Made by a program: the position numbers and the translations under genes | Source of the DNA: DASZHJ01 sp035517495 | GTDB lineage: Bacteria; Pseudomonadota; Alphaproteobacteria; ATCC43930; CGMCC-115725 | Direction: 5' to 3' | NCBI GenBank assembly: GCA_035517495.1 | Contig: DATIYT010000075.1 | Location: 131,801-195,800 of the forward strand | DNA length: 64,000 nt | Part shown: in pieces, positions 8,753-16,626 of the stretch | Numbering within the stretch: the first letter of the stretch is position 1 | Layout: every line of letters begins with the position of its first letter | Notes under the pieces: generated by a model | What the model was told of the DNA's origin: nothing | What the model saw: only the letters and a program-made list of their open reading frames with translations | The model's database searches: none

Positions 8753-9111
8753 CAGGCACTCCGCTTGCGTGATCGGACAGTCGCGGCGCGTGCCTCTGGC
8801 CGGCAGACCGGCGCACAGACGTCTGCACCCCGGCCGCAGCAGTTCTCGGTGAGGAAGCCAACGAGGCCGTTCATCGCACCGAAGTCGGCGGCATAGATGA
8901 GCTGGCGGCTAAGGCGTCGCTGCGTAATCATTCCCGCCCGGTGCAGATGCTGTACATGGAACGTCAGCGACGATGGCGGCATCCCAAGCCGCTCCGCAAT
9001 CACGCCAGCCGGGAGGCCTTCGGGCCCGCGCTCCACAAGCATCCGAAACAGCGCCAGACGCGTATCGTGGGCAAGCGCCGCAAGCGCTTGTACAGCTTGG
9101 CCATTGTTCAT
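8752..9111 (-). CDS. arsR: ArsR/SmtB-family arsenite-responsive repressor
   Basis: A winged-helix repressor of about 119 residues with the DNA-recognition stretch LGMPPSSLTFHVQHLHRAGM. Its C-terminus carries a cysteine cluster, FLTENCCGRGADVCAPVC, like the As(III) site of Acidithiobacillus ferrooxidans ArsR (adjacent Cys pair plus a third Cys). Arsenite binding should release it from DNA. Two in-frame starts exist. ATG 9126 has no ribosome-binding site and would lie about 9 bases from the predicted transcription start. ATG 9111 has GGAG at 9118-9121, six bases upstream, and is chosen. It is the first gene of a five-gene operon and probably represses itself through the operators at 9127-9142 and 9176-9191. 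Confidence 0.92.
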   Translation of the reverse strand: MNNGQAVQALAALAHDTRLALFRMLVERGPEGLPAGVIAERLGMPPSSLTFHVQHLHRAGMITQRRLSRQLIYAADFGAMNGLVGFLTENCCGRGADVCAPVCRPEARAATVRSRKRSA

Positions 9112-9126
9112 CGCTTGCTCCGACAT

Positions 9127-9142
9127 TTCGAGTATAATCGAA
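9127..9142. promoter_or_regulatory. Predicted ArsR operator 1 (TTCGA-N6-TCGAA)
   Basis: A perfect inverted repeat, TTCGA GTATAA TCGAA, covering the predicted transcription start of the ars operon just downstream of the -10 box. An identical half-site arrangement occurs at 9176-9191. Confidence 0.7.
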
Positions 9143-9169
9143 TTTTATCAGGCGGAAATGCGCTGTCAA
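9142..9169 (-). promoter_or_regulatory. Sigma70-type promoter of the ars operon
   Basis: On the minus strand a consensus -35 TTGACA (9164-9169) is followed after 16 bases by TAAAAT (9142-9147). Transcription would start near 9135, leaving a leader of about 24 bases to ATG 9111. The two palindromic operators flank this core promoter. Confidence 0.75.
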
Positions 9170-9175
9170 CGATAT

Positions 9176-9191
9176 TTCGAGAAAGATCGAA
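9176..9191. promoter_or_regulatory. Predicted ArsR operator 2 (TTCGA-N6-TCGAA)
   Basis: A second perfect TTCGA GAAAGA TCGAA palindrome just upstream of the -35 box, centred 49 bp from operator 1. Arms and spacing are the same but the spacer sequence differs, which points to a protein-binding site rather than a random hairpin. Confidence 0.7.
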
Positions 9192-9328
9192 TCGATGTGG
9201 GCCTTGAAAAACGGCCGTGCTTGACGCTATTGGCGCCGGCGCCGCGTTTTCGCGATCTCACCGTGCGTCTTGGAAGAAAGCGAAGCAGGAGCTACGCGGC
9301 GCGGTGGTTGGCGCTTTACGCTCGACCC

Positions 9329-10123
9329 TCACCCCGCGCTCTGCCAGATATGTCCCAGAATTCGTTCGCGCATGGCGATGAAATCGGGGCTCGCCTTGAT
9401 CGCGCGAATGTCGTCACGCTCGGCCGTGACACGGGAAAACCCCACTTTGACCCGCTCCAGGATGCGGCCCGGCCGCGGCGAAATCACGACGACCTCGGTG
9501 CCGAGATAGACCGCCTCCTCGACGCTGTGCGTGATGAACACCACGGTCATATTGGTGCGCCGCCAGACCGCATGCAGCTCCTCCTGCATCTTTTCGCGAG
9601 TGAGCGCGTCGAGCGCGCCGAACGGCTCATCCATCAGCAGCACCTTGGGATCGTTGACCAGGGCGCGCACGATCGCCAGGCGCTGCTGCATTCCCCCGGA
9701 AAGCTGATAGGGATACCGGTCGTGGAAGTCCCACAGCGAGACGAGCTTGAGATAGTGCTCCACCGTTGCGCGCCGGTCGGCGCGCGCGATGCCCCGCACC
9801 ATGGGTCCAAACTCGGCGTTCTCCAGCACGGTCATCCAGGGAAAGAGAGCAGGCTGCTGGAAGACGACGCCGCGATCGGGACCCGGTCCCGTGATCGCCG
9901 TGCCGTTCAGGCGCACGCTACCCGTGGTCGGTCGGATGAACCCCGCAAGCGTCTGCAGCAGCGTGGTCTTGCCGCAACCGGAGGGGCCTACGATGCAGAC
10001 GAAATCTCCCTCCGCGAAGGCCAGGTCGATGCCGGCCAGCGCGCGCACCTGACCATCCCTAGTGGGATAGTCAACGGAGACCGAAGCGAACTCCACGAAC
10101 GCTGCCGAGGCTGAGCGGTTCAT
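9329..10123 (-). CDS. ABC transporter ATPase, nitrate/sulfonate/taurine type
   Basis: A 264-residue nucleotide-binding subunit. Walker A is GPSGCGKTT, the Q-loop lies in VFQQPALFPWMTVLENAEFG, the signature is YQLSGGMQQR, Walker B is VLLMDEPFGALD and the switch His is in FITHSVEEAV. The LFPWMTV segment is characteristic of the TauB/SsuB/NrtD group. ATG 10123 (MNRSAS) is preferred over a longer frame starting at 10165 because the ABC core begins shortly after it. It is the last gene of the importer with the binding protein at 10328 and permeases at 11458 and 12254; a palindromic repeat separates it from the binding-protein gene. Sulfonate or taurine is the likeliest ligand class. Confidence 0.88.
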   Translation of the reverse strand: MNRSASAAFVEFASVSVDYPTRDGQVRALAGIDLAFAEGDFVCIVGPSGCGKTTLLQTLAGFIRPTTGSVRLNGTAITGPGPDRGVVFQQPALFPWMTVLENAEFGPMVRGIARADRRATVEHYLKLVSLWDFHDRYPYQLSGGMQQRLAIVRALVNDPKVLLMDEPFGALDALTREKMQEELHAVWRRTNMTVVFITHSVEEAVYLGTEVVVISPRPGRILERVKVGFSRVTAERDDIRAIKASPDFIAMRERILGHIWQSAG

Positions 10124-10160
10124 CGTGAAGCCCGCGCCATCAAGAAGCCACGCGTATTCG

Positions 10161-10281
10161 ACCACGGAGGCACGGGAGGCACACGGCCCGAAGTCCCCGA
10201 GCCCTCGCGCGCACCCCTACTCTCGCCCAAACGACGCCCGAGAAGAACGACGTTCCTCAGTGTCCTCCGCGCCTCCGTGGT
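10161..10281. repeat. Extragenic palindrome, CCACGGAGGC type
   Basis: ACCACGGAGG from 10161 is mirrored by CCTCCGTGGT ending at 10281, with further CACGG/CCGTG-like repeats inside. It is the counterpart of the CACGAAG repeat at 2264-2333 and sits inside the ABC operon between the ATPase and the binding-protein gene, where a hairpin in the mRNA could protect one side from decay. Confidence 0.6.
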
Positions 10282-10327
10282 GTGTCGCTTCGTGCGGCAA
10301 TGCTCGTTCGACCAAATCAATCCCGCG

Positions 10328-11389
10328 TTACGCCTTTGCCGCGCGCTGGAGGAAGGTTGTATTGGTTGCCTTCTCGAACGCTTCGACGCCGGGCGCCTCA
10401 CGAATGCTCTTCTGTACCACCAGGAAGTCGGCGGTGCTTTTGAGAACGTGAGCGAACTTGCCGGGCTTTCCGGGAGCACCCAACCAATCCGGCGAGAGTT
10501 GCCGCTCGAAGGTCACGAAGTCGTACTCGGCCATATCACGCTTGGCCACGTCCGGCGTGACGCCCGCCTCCTTGGCGACGATCGCAGCCGCGTCGTCGGG
10601 CTTGGTCTTGTACATCGTGAGAGCATTGCCATAGGCGTGAAGGAACCCGGTCACCGCGTCCGGATAGGCCTCGCTGAAGGCCGTTCGCGCGACTATCAGA
10701 TCGGCGATGACGTAACCGGCAGCGTCCAGCTTTTGCGACGTCGGGAAGGCCACGCCCCCGGCCTCCAGCATCTTCGACTTGGCGGGGCTCCAGACGTATG
10801 CGGCATCGATGTCGCCGCGCGTCCAGGCCGCCACTTCGGCATCCGGTTTGAGATCGAGTACGGTTACGTCCTTCTCGGTAAGCCCGTTGGTCTTGAGGAA
10901 GCCCAACAGTCGGAAATGCGAGGTCGAGCCGAAGGGCGTGGCCACCTTTTTCCCCTTGAAGTCGGCAGGGCTCTTGATGTTCGCGGCGGCGCGAACGACC
11001 ATATCCTCCGCCGGTCCGATATTGTCGACCATGCCGATCAACTGATAGGGAATGCGCTGGCTGATGCCGGCGGCGGTCGGCGATGAACCGATCGCAAGAC
11101 CGATATCGATTGATTGCGCCGCCATTGCCGTGTTGATCTCGGCGCCGCTGCCGACCTCGCTCCAGCCGATCTTTGCGCCCGCCATCTGCTCGAACCAACC
11201 CTGGCCTTTGGCGATCATGGTCGGTTTGGTTTCGACGAAGAAGGCGACTCGCACGCTGTCCGGCGCCTTGCCGGCGGCAAAAAGAGAACGCGTCGGAAGC
11301 CCGGACACGAGAGCGGCGCCCGACAGCGTCGCAATTTTCATGAATCCGCGCCGATTGATCGCTCCCGAAGGAACCTGCTCGCTTGCCAT
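10328..11389 (-). CDS. ABC substrate-binding protein, TauA/SsuA-like, Tat-exported
   Basis: A 353-residue periplasmic binding protein. The N-terminus INRRGFMKIATLSGAALVSG is a twin-arginine signal, suggesting export in folded form. The mature part (VRVAFFVETKPTMIAKGQGWF, then GSTSHFRLLGFLKTNGL, then WTRGDIDAAYVWSP) follows the pattern of taurine and aliphatic-sulfonate binding proteins, where the WxxGxIDAxYxWxP stretch is typical. GAGGAGGG precedes ATG 11389. It lies between the permease pair upstream and the ATPase downstream. Taurine or another sulfonate is the best guess. Confidence 0.87.
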   Translation of the reverse strand: MASEQVPSGAINRRGFMKIATLSGAALVSGLPTRSLFAAGKAPDSVRVAFFVETKPTMIAKGQGWFEQMAGAKIGWSEVGSGAEINTAMAAQSIDIGLAIGSSPTAAGISQRIPYQLIGMVDNIGPAEDMVVRAAANIKSPADFKGKKVATPFGSTSHFRLLGFLKTNGLTEKDVTVLDLKPDAEVAAWTRGDIDAAYVWSPAKSKMLEAGGVAFPTSQKLDAAGYVIADLIVARTAFSEAYPDAVTGFLHAYGNALTMYKTKPDDAAAIVAKEAGVTPDVAKRDMAEYDFVTFERQLSPDWLGAPGKPGKFAHVLKSTADFLVVQKSIREAPGVEAFEKATNTTFLQRAAKA

Positions 11390-11457
11390 GACACCCTCCT
11401 CTTTTCATGTTGACGGAAGAAGTCGTGCGCCATTCTGGCGCCTCGATCCGATGCTTG

Positions 11458-12267
11458 CTAGTCCTTGCCACTCCAGTGAACAACACGATGCTCGACCAGA
11501 AGCAGCAGCCGGTCGAGCCCCAAGCCGACGATCCCGATGAACAGAATCCCGACGAAGACGTAGTCGGAGCGCAGAAATCGCCCGGCATCGAGGATCATCC
11601 AGCCGATGCCGGTGCTGCCGGAGATGATCTCGGCCGCGATCAAGGTCGCGTAGACGACGCCGATCGCGAGCCTGGCGCCGGTGAAGATTTCGTGCAGCGC
11701 CGAGGGAAACACCACATACCGGAAAATCTGCCACTCGGTGGCGCCCAGCGAGCGCGCCGCCTGAATGCGCTGCACGGACACGTTTCTGACGCCGTCCATG
11801 GCGGCAATCGCCGAAACCGGTAGGGCCGTGAGGAACAGCAGCACGATCTGCGCGGTCTCGCCGATCCCGAACCACACGATCAACAGCACGAGATAGGCGA
11901 GCTGCGGCAGCGGGCGGAAGAATTCGACCAGCGGACTGAAGATCGCCTCGATCTTGCGATTGACGCCCATGCCAAGGCCGAGCAGCGTGCCGACGAGACT
12001 GCCCGTGAGGAACCCGGCCAAAACCCGCTCGAGGCTCCATCCCGCATGCTCCCAGATGCTGCGGTTGCGGTAGCCGTTCTCCAGCAGATCGAGGAAGCCG
12101 GCCCAGAGCAGGCCAGGGCCGGGCAAAAACAGATCGTCAACGAGGCCGAGCGATGTCGCGGCGATCCAGGCCAGCAACAGCACGAGGAGGCTCGCACCGG
12201 TGATCGCGGCGGTGACGCGGGGTCGTAACGGCGTTCCTTCGAGAGCCACCGAACTATTCCACGCCAC
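11458..12267 (-). CDS. ABC permease, TauC/SsuC-like (second)
   Basis: A 269-residue inner-membrane subunit with about six transmembrane segments and the cytoplasmic EAA loop AARSLGATEWQIFRYVVFPSA that couples to the ATPase. It overlaps the first permease gene by 14 bases. The pair shares the plan FxRPLPxLxYLxLLIxWxGIG and probably forms a heterodimeric channel; they look like an old tandem duplication. Confidence 0.87.
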   Translation of the reverse strand: MAWNSSVALEGTPLRPRVTAAITGASLLVLLLAWIAATSLGLVDDLFLPGPGLLWAGFLDLLENGYRNRSIWEHAGWSLERVLAGFLTGSLVGTLLGLGMGVNRKIEAIFSPLVEFFRPLPQLAYLVLLIVWFGIGETAQIVLLFLTALPVSAIAAMDGVRNVSVQRIQAARSLGATEWQIFRYVVFPSALHEIFTGARLAIGVVYATLIAAEIISGSTGIGWMILDAGRFLRSDYVFVGILFIGIVGLGLDRLLLLVEHRVVHWSGKD

Positions 12268-13093
12268 GCCAGTGGACCAAGCTCCGGTCCACCAGAAGCA
12301 CGAGCTTGTTGAGCGCCATCCCGATCACGCCAAGGATGATGATGCCGATGATGATGACGTCGTTGCGCAGGAACCGGCTCGCCGAGAAAACCATCCAGCC
12401 GAGACCGTCGGTTGCGGCCATCAACTCGGCCGCGACGACAGTCGAGAAGGCGGTTGCAAGCGCAATTCGCGCACCGGTGAAGATCATTGGCAAGGCTGAG
12501 GGCAGAATGACGTGCAGAAAGATGCGCCAGTCCGATGCGCCGAGCGATCGCGCGGATTGGATGCGCTGCAGCTTGGTGCTCCAGACCCCGGCCATCGCGC
12601 TCGATGCGACAATCGGAAACGCCGTCAGATAGAGCAGCATTATCTTCGAGGTGTCGCCGATGCCGAGCCACAGGATCAGCAGGATGAGGTAGGAGAGCGG
12701 CGGCAGTGGCCGCATGAACTGCACAATATAGTTGCAAGCGGCGCGAACGCCGTTGCTGTAACCCATGGCGAGGCCAAGCGGCACGCCCGTTGCGCATGCG
12801 AGAACAAATCCCGCGCCGCAACGCCACAGCGTCGCCGCGGCGTTCTGCCACAGCGTCGTCTCTCGATACCCGTGCAGCAGGAGATCGACGAAACTGGTGG
12901 CGACCTCACCGGGCCCGGGCAATAACACTTCGGGCACCAGCGCGAACGCGGTGACCACATACCAAATCGCCAAGACCGCGAGTACCGAGAGCACGCTTAG
13001 CAAGCGCAGGTCACCGACAGCTCGGGCAAGCCGCCGCGCCAGCGGCGCCGCAAGCTTCGCCTGGCGCTCGGTCGAAATTCCCTCGGCTTCCAT
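12254..13093 (-). CDS. ABC permease, TauC/SsuC-like (first)
   Basis: A 279-residue inner-membrane subunit, first gene of the importer. It has a charged N-terminal tail, about six transmembrane segments and the EAA motif SARSLGASDWRIFLHVILPSA. Having two permease genes differs from canonical tau and ssu operons, which encode one permease acting as a homodimer. It diverges from the PhyH-type dioxygenase at 13350 across a 256-bp gap, so the two units may share control. Confidence 0.87.
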   Translation of the reverse strand: MEAEGISTERQAKLAAPLARRLARAVGDLRLLSVLSVLAVLAIWYVVTAFALVPEVLLPGPGEVATSFVDLLLHGYRETTLWQNAAATLWRCGAGFVLACATGVPLGLAMGYSNGVRAACNYIVQFMRPLPPLSYLILLILWLGIGDTSKIMLLYLTAFPIVASSAMAGVWSTKLQRIQSARSLGASDWRIFLHVILPSALPMIFTGARIALATAFSTVVAAELMAATDGLGWMVFSASRFLRNDVIIIGIIILGVIGMALNKLVLLVDRSLVHWRGVE

Positions 13094-13349
13094 GACATCC
13101 CCGCCTAGCTTGCACTTCCATGATACCGGTCAGAACTCCGGAGGAGTCAAGGCGCGCACCCGCATGCATCCCGATACGGAACGCGGCCAATTCCGTTGTC
13201 TGCCCATGGGTCCGCGCTCGCAGCCTGCGGCACCCCTTGGCGAGATCTTCGATCGCCCTGCGGCGGAACAACCGGGACGTAGACGTTCGCCGCGGATAAA
13301 ATAGTATAGACCCGGCGTTAGCGGACTGGTTGGTCGAGGAGGAAATGCC

Positions 13350-14252
13350 ATGATGCCCGAGCAAATCCGACGACACCGGACAAATGTGCTAAGCGAGGCG
13401 CAGCGCGAGCAGTATTTTCGCGACGGCTTTCTAATCCTGCAGAACTACGTGCCGCCGGCCTGGATCGCACGGTTGCAGGCGGCGTTGGCGGACCTGCTGG
13501 AACGGAGCCGTAGCGTCAGCAAGACCGATGACGTGTTCGTTCTGGAGGAAGGACATTCAGCCGCCACCCCGCGTCTGCACCGCGTCACGAGTCCGCAAGA
13601 CCGCCATCCCTTCTTTTGGGAATTCTTCGCCGATCCCGTCATGACTGATCTTGCCGCCGACGTCGTCGGGCCGGACGTGAAATTCCATCACGCCAAGCTC
13701 AACGTAAAGTCGGAGATGGGTACGCGCGGCTTCAAGTGGCACCAGGACATCCAAGCCTGGCCCCACACGGACTATTCGCCGGTCACGATCGGCGTCTACA
13801 TCAACGGCTGCGAGGCGAGTCAGGGGCCGATCAGCTTCATGCGTGGCACGCACGAGGGACCGTTGTTCAGCCTGTACGATGCCGACGGTAATTTCGTCAT
13901 CCGCGTTTCCGACAAAGACGTGGCCACGTTGCAGGATAGGGAAGTCGTTCCGGCCGTTGGCGGGCCGGGGACGACCACGCTGCTCAATTGCCGCACGGTG
14001 CATGGTTCGGCGGAGAACCGCTCCACCAAGGCGCGACCGCTACTGCTACCGGTCTATTCCTCCGCGGATTCCTTTCCCTACACGGCCAATCCGATCCCCA
14101 GCCCACATTCGGGCGATATCGTGCGCGGAAAGCCGGCGCGATGGGCAAGCTTCGATACTCGGCCGTGCGAGGTGCCGCCGGATTTCCGCGCGGGCTATCA
14201 GCCGCCCTGGGCGCGCCAAAAAGACGAGGAAGGCCGAGCATCCAAGTATTGA
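13350..14252 (+). CDS. PhyH-family Fe(II)/2-oxoglutarate dioxygenase
   Basis: A 300-residue double-stranded beta-helix oxygenase. The iron triad is visible as His131 and Asp133 in KWHQDIQAW and His218 in CRTVHGSAEN; an arginine just after (ENRSTKARP) would bind 2-oxoglutarate. Such enzymes hydroxylate or cleave small molecules with O2 and 2-oxoglutarate. GAGGAGG precedes the tandem ATG codons at 13350 and 13353. Its divergent position beside a sulfonate-type ABC importer suggests it acts on the imported compound, as TauD does on taurine, although it belongs to the PhyH rather than the TauD family. The substrate is inferred only. Confidence 0.87.
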   Translation: MMPEQIRRHRTNVLSEAQREQYFRDGFLILQNYVPPAWIARLQAALADLLERSRSVSKTDDVFVLEEGHSAATPRLHRVTSPQDRHPFFWEFFADPVMTDLAADVVGPDVKFHHAKLNVKSEMGTRGFKWHQDIQAWPHTDYSPVTIGVYINGCEASQGPISFMRGTHEGPLFSLYDADGNFVIRVSDKDVATLQDREVVPAVGGPGTTTLLNCRTVHGSAENRSTKARPLLLPVYSSADSFPYTANPIPSPHSGDIVRGKPARWASFDTRPCEVPPDFRAGYQPPWARQKDEEGRASKY

Positions 14253-14414
14253 CGCTCGATCTCGCGGTTGCCGGCGGCAGTCGTGCCCTGGCGGCACACA
14301 GGGGTCGCGTCGTCAAAGGGTACGGCGGGACAAACGTGGGACGGGCTCGTTTGGCACGCAGGGAGCCCGCAGACGCTTCAACCCCTATGGTTCCAACATC
14401 GGCCTCGGACGAGC

Positions 14415-15158
14415 ATGACGACGAATTACGATCCCATCGCGGAGCAATACAAACGCTCGAAGCAGCAGCCCTGGCGCGCCCATGTCGAAGCTTTCACGCT
14501 GATGAAGCTGATCGGCGATCCAACCGGCAAGACCGTGATCGACATCGCCTGCGGGGAAGGATTCTACACCCGGATGATCCGCCAACGGGGCGCGGCGAAG
14601 GTCACCGGCGTCGACCTGTCCGAGAAGATGATCGGGCTCGCCCGGGCCGGCGAAACGCAGCAGCGGCTGGGGATCGAATATATCGTCGGGGACGGGAGGG
14701 ACATCGGCGTCGCGGCGGACTACGATCTCGCGGTCGCGGCATATTTTCTGAACTACGCGCACGACCGCACGGAGCTGAATGCGATGTGCCGCGGGATCGC
14801 GCGTTGTCTGAAGCCGGGCGGACGGTTCGTGACGGTGAACAGCAATCCAGCATGTGCCTTTTCCTCGGCGCCGTCCTACCGCAAATATGGATTCGAAACA
14901 TCCGTCGTCGGCCCATTTCGCGAAGGAGCACCGGTGACCTGGACGTTCTATTTGGAGGACGGCCCTTTCAATATCGAGAACTACTTTCACAACGTCGCCA
15001 TTCATGAGGAGGCGTTGCACACCGCCGGATTCCGCGATATCCGCTGGCATCAGCCAATGCTGTCACCGGAGGGGCTTTCGGCCTTTGGACGTGATTACTG
15101 GTCGACCCTGTTGGATCGCCCGCCGGTGACTTTTATCGAGTGTTTCCTGGCGAGCTGA
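14415..15158 (+). CDS. Class I SAM-dependent methyltransferase
   Basis: A 247-residue Rossmann methyltransferase. Motif I is VIDIACGEGFYTRMI, the acidic residue after strand 2 is in VTGVDLSEKM, DGRDIG is motif II and LKPGGRFVTV the post-motif strand. It resembles toxoflavin-synthase-like (ToxA-type) methyltransferases. ATG 14415 (MTTNYDPIAEQY) opens the usual helix; the frame stays open upstream but that extension looks non-coding. It lies 160 bases after the PhyH gene on the same strand, so co-transcription is possible. The acceptor is unknown. Confidence 0.85.
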   Translation: MTTNYDPIAEQYKRSKQQPWRAHVEAFTLMKLIGDPTGKTVIDIACGEGFYTRMIRQRGAAKVTGVDLSEKMIGLARAGETQQRLGIEYIVGDGRDIGVAADYDLAVAAYFLNYAHDRTELNAMCRGIARCLKPGGRFVTVNSNPACAFSSAPSYRKYGFETSVVGPFREGAPVTWTFYLEDGPFNIENYFHNVAIHEEALHTAGFRDIRWHQPMLSPEGLSAFGRDYWSTLLDRPPVTFIECFLAS

Positions 15159-15268
15159 TGACTAAAGCAACGGCAAGCCTCTCCAGATGCTCAAAGGTGG
15201 GAGGACTCGGCGGGCAAGGGCTGCTGTCGTCAGCTCGAACCGCGTCACTCGAATGAAGGGGCGGAAAT

Positions 15269-16579
15269 ATGTCCACGGGCACGCGGCCTGAAGCGCGGGA
15301 AGGTTATTTTCCGCGCTGGAAGCTGAAGGCAACCGGCGTGATCATGCCGGAGGAACGCCTGCCGTGGGGCCAGACGATCATTTCGGGCATGCAGCATGGC
15401 GTCGCGATGGCGGGAGGAACGATCATCGCGCCGCTCATCATGGGATTCGATCCCAACCGGGCGCTGCTCTTTTCGGGCGTCGGCACTCTGATCTTCTTTG
15501 TCGTTGTCGCGGGGCGGGTACCCAGCTACTTGGGATCGAGCTTCTCGTTCGTTGCCGCCGTGATCGCCGCAAGCGGCTATTCCGGCCACGGACTGAATCC
15601 GAACCTCGATGTGGCACTGGGCGGCATCATTGCGGCGGGCGTGCTGTACGGCATCATCGCCTTGATCGTCATGCAATCGGGCGTCGGCTGGGTTGAACGA
15701 TTGATGCCTCCCGTTGTGACCGGCGCGGTCGTCGCAGTCATCGGTCTCAATCTCGCACCGGTGGCGGTCAAGTCCGTGAGCGGTAGTCAATTCAATACCT
15801 GGATTGGGCTGCTTACGGTCCTGACCATCGCGCTGGTCGCCGTCGCGGCACCGGGACTGTGGCGCAGATTGCCGATCGTTTTAGGGGCTATCGCCGGCTA
15901 TCTTCTGTATCTACTGCTCGCAAACGGATTCGGATTCGGAAAGCCCATCGATTTTACCGCGTTGGCCGCCGCGCCCTGGATCGGCTTGCCGAAATTCACC
16001 AGTCCGAGCTTTCACTCCGATGCCATGTTCTTGATCGCGCCCGTCGCGATCATTCTCGTCGCCGAGAACCTTGGCCATATCAAAGCCATTGGCGCGATCA
16101 CCGGCAGAAGCCTCGACAGCTTCCTGGGCCGTGCATTTTTGGGAGACAGCCTGGCCACGATTGTTTCCGCCTTCGGCGGCGGCACCGGCGTGACCACTTA
16201 CGCCGAGAATATCGGTGTGATGGCAGCCACGAAGGTCTACTCCACTCTCGTATTTGTCGTCGCCGCCGTCGTTTCCATCCTGCTGGGCTTCTCGCCGAAA
16301 TTCGGCGCTCTCATTCTCTCGATACCGGACCCCGTCATTGGTGGCTTGTCGATCGTGCTCTTTGGCCTGATAGCCGCCATGGCAGGCCGGATTTGGGTAG
16401 AGAACAAGGTGGATTTCTCCAACCCGCGAAATCTGATCACCGTCGCAGCCGCGCTCACGGCGGGGGCCGGCGATCTCACGCTCAAGTTCGGCGCTTTCAC
16501 GATGGGAGGGATTGGCACCGCGACCTTCGGCGCCATCATCTTCTATCAAATTCTCGCGTGGCACGGCGCTGAACAATAA
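15269..16579 (+). CDS. NCS2-family nucleobase (uracil/xanthine-type) permease
   Basis: A 436-residue membrane protein with 12-14 hydrophobic segments. GLQH-like GMQHGVAMAGG near residue 41 and the conserved VAENLGHIKAIG and FGGGTGVTTYAENIGVMAATKVYS segments identify the UraA/RutG branch of nucleobase:cation symporter 2. It should import uracil or a related pyrimidine or purine with protons. GGGG lies a few bases before ATG 15269. It is convergent with the sulfotransferase gene, separated by 47 bases without a clear terminator. Confidence 0.88.
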   Translation: MSTGTRPEAREGYFPRWKLKATGVIMPEERLPWGQTIISGMQHGVAMAGGTIIAPLIMGFDPNRALLFSGVGTLIFFVVVAGRVPSYLGSSFSFVAAVIAASGYSGHGLNPNLDVALGGIIAAGVLYGIIALIVMQSGVGWVERLMPPVVTGAVVAVIGLNLAPVAVKSVSGSQFNTWIGLLTVLTIALVAVAAPGLWRRLPIVLGAIAGYLLYLLLANGFGFGKPIDFTALAAAPWIGLPKFTSPSFHSDAMFLIAPVAIILVAENLGHIKAIGAITGRSLDSFLGRAFLGDSLATIVSAFGGGTGVTTYAENIGVMAATKVYSTLVFVVAAVVSILLGFSPKFGALILSIPDPVIGGLSIVLFGLIAAMAGRIWVENKVDFSNPRNLITVAAALTAGAGDLTLKFGAFTMGGIGTATFGAIIFYQILAWHGAEQ

Positions 16580-16626
16580 GGTGCTCGCCCCGGCTAAAGC
16601 GTCCGAACGGGCGTGGTCCATCACCG

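Noticed and set aside
8897..10114. A 405-codon plus-strand frame over arsR and the ABC ATPase
   Set aside because: It is antisense to two well-supported genes and crosses the ars promoter.
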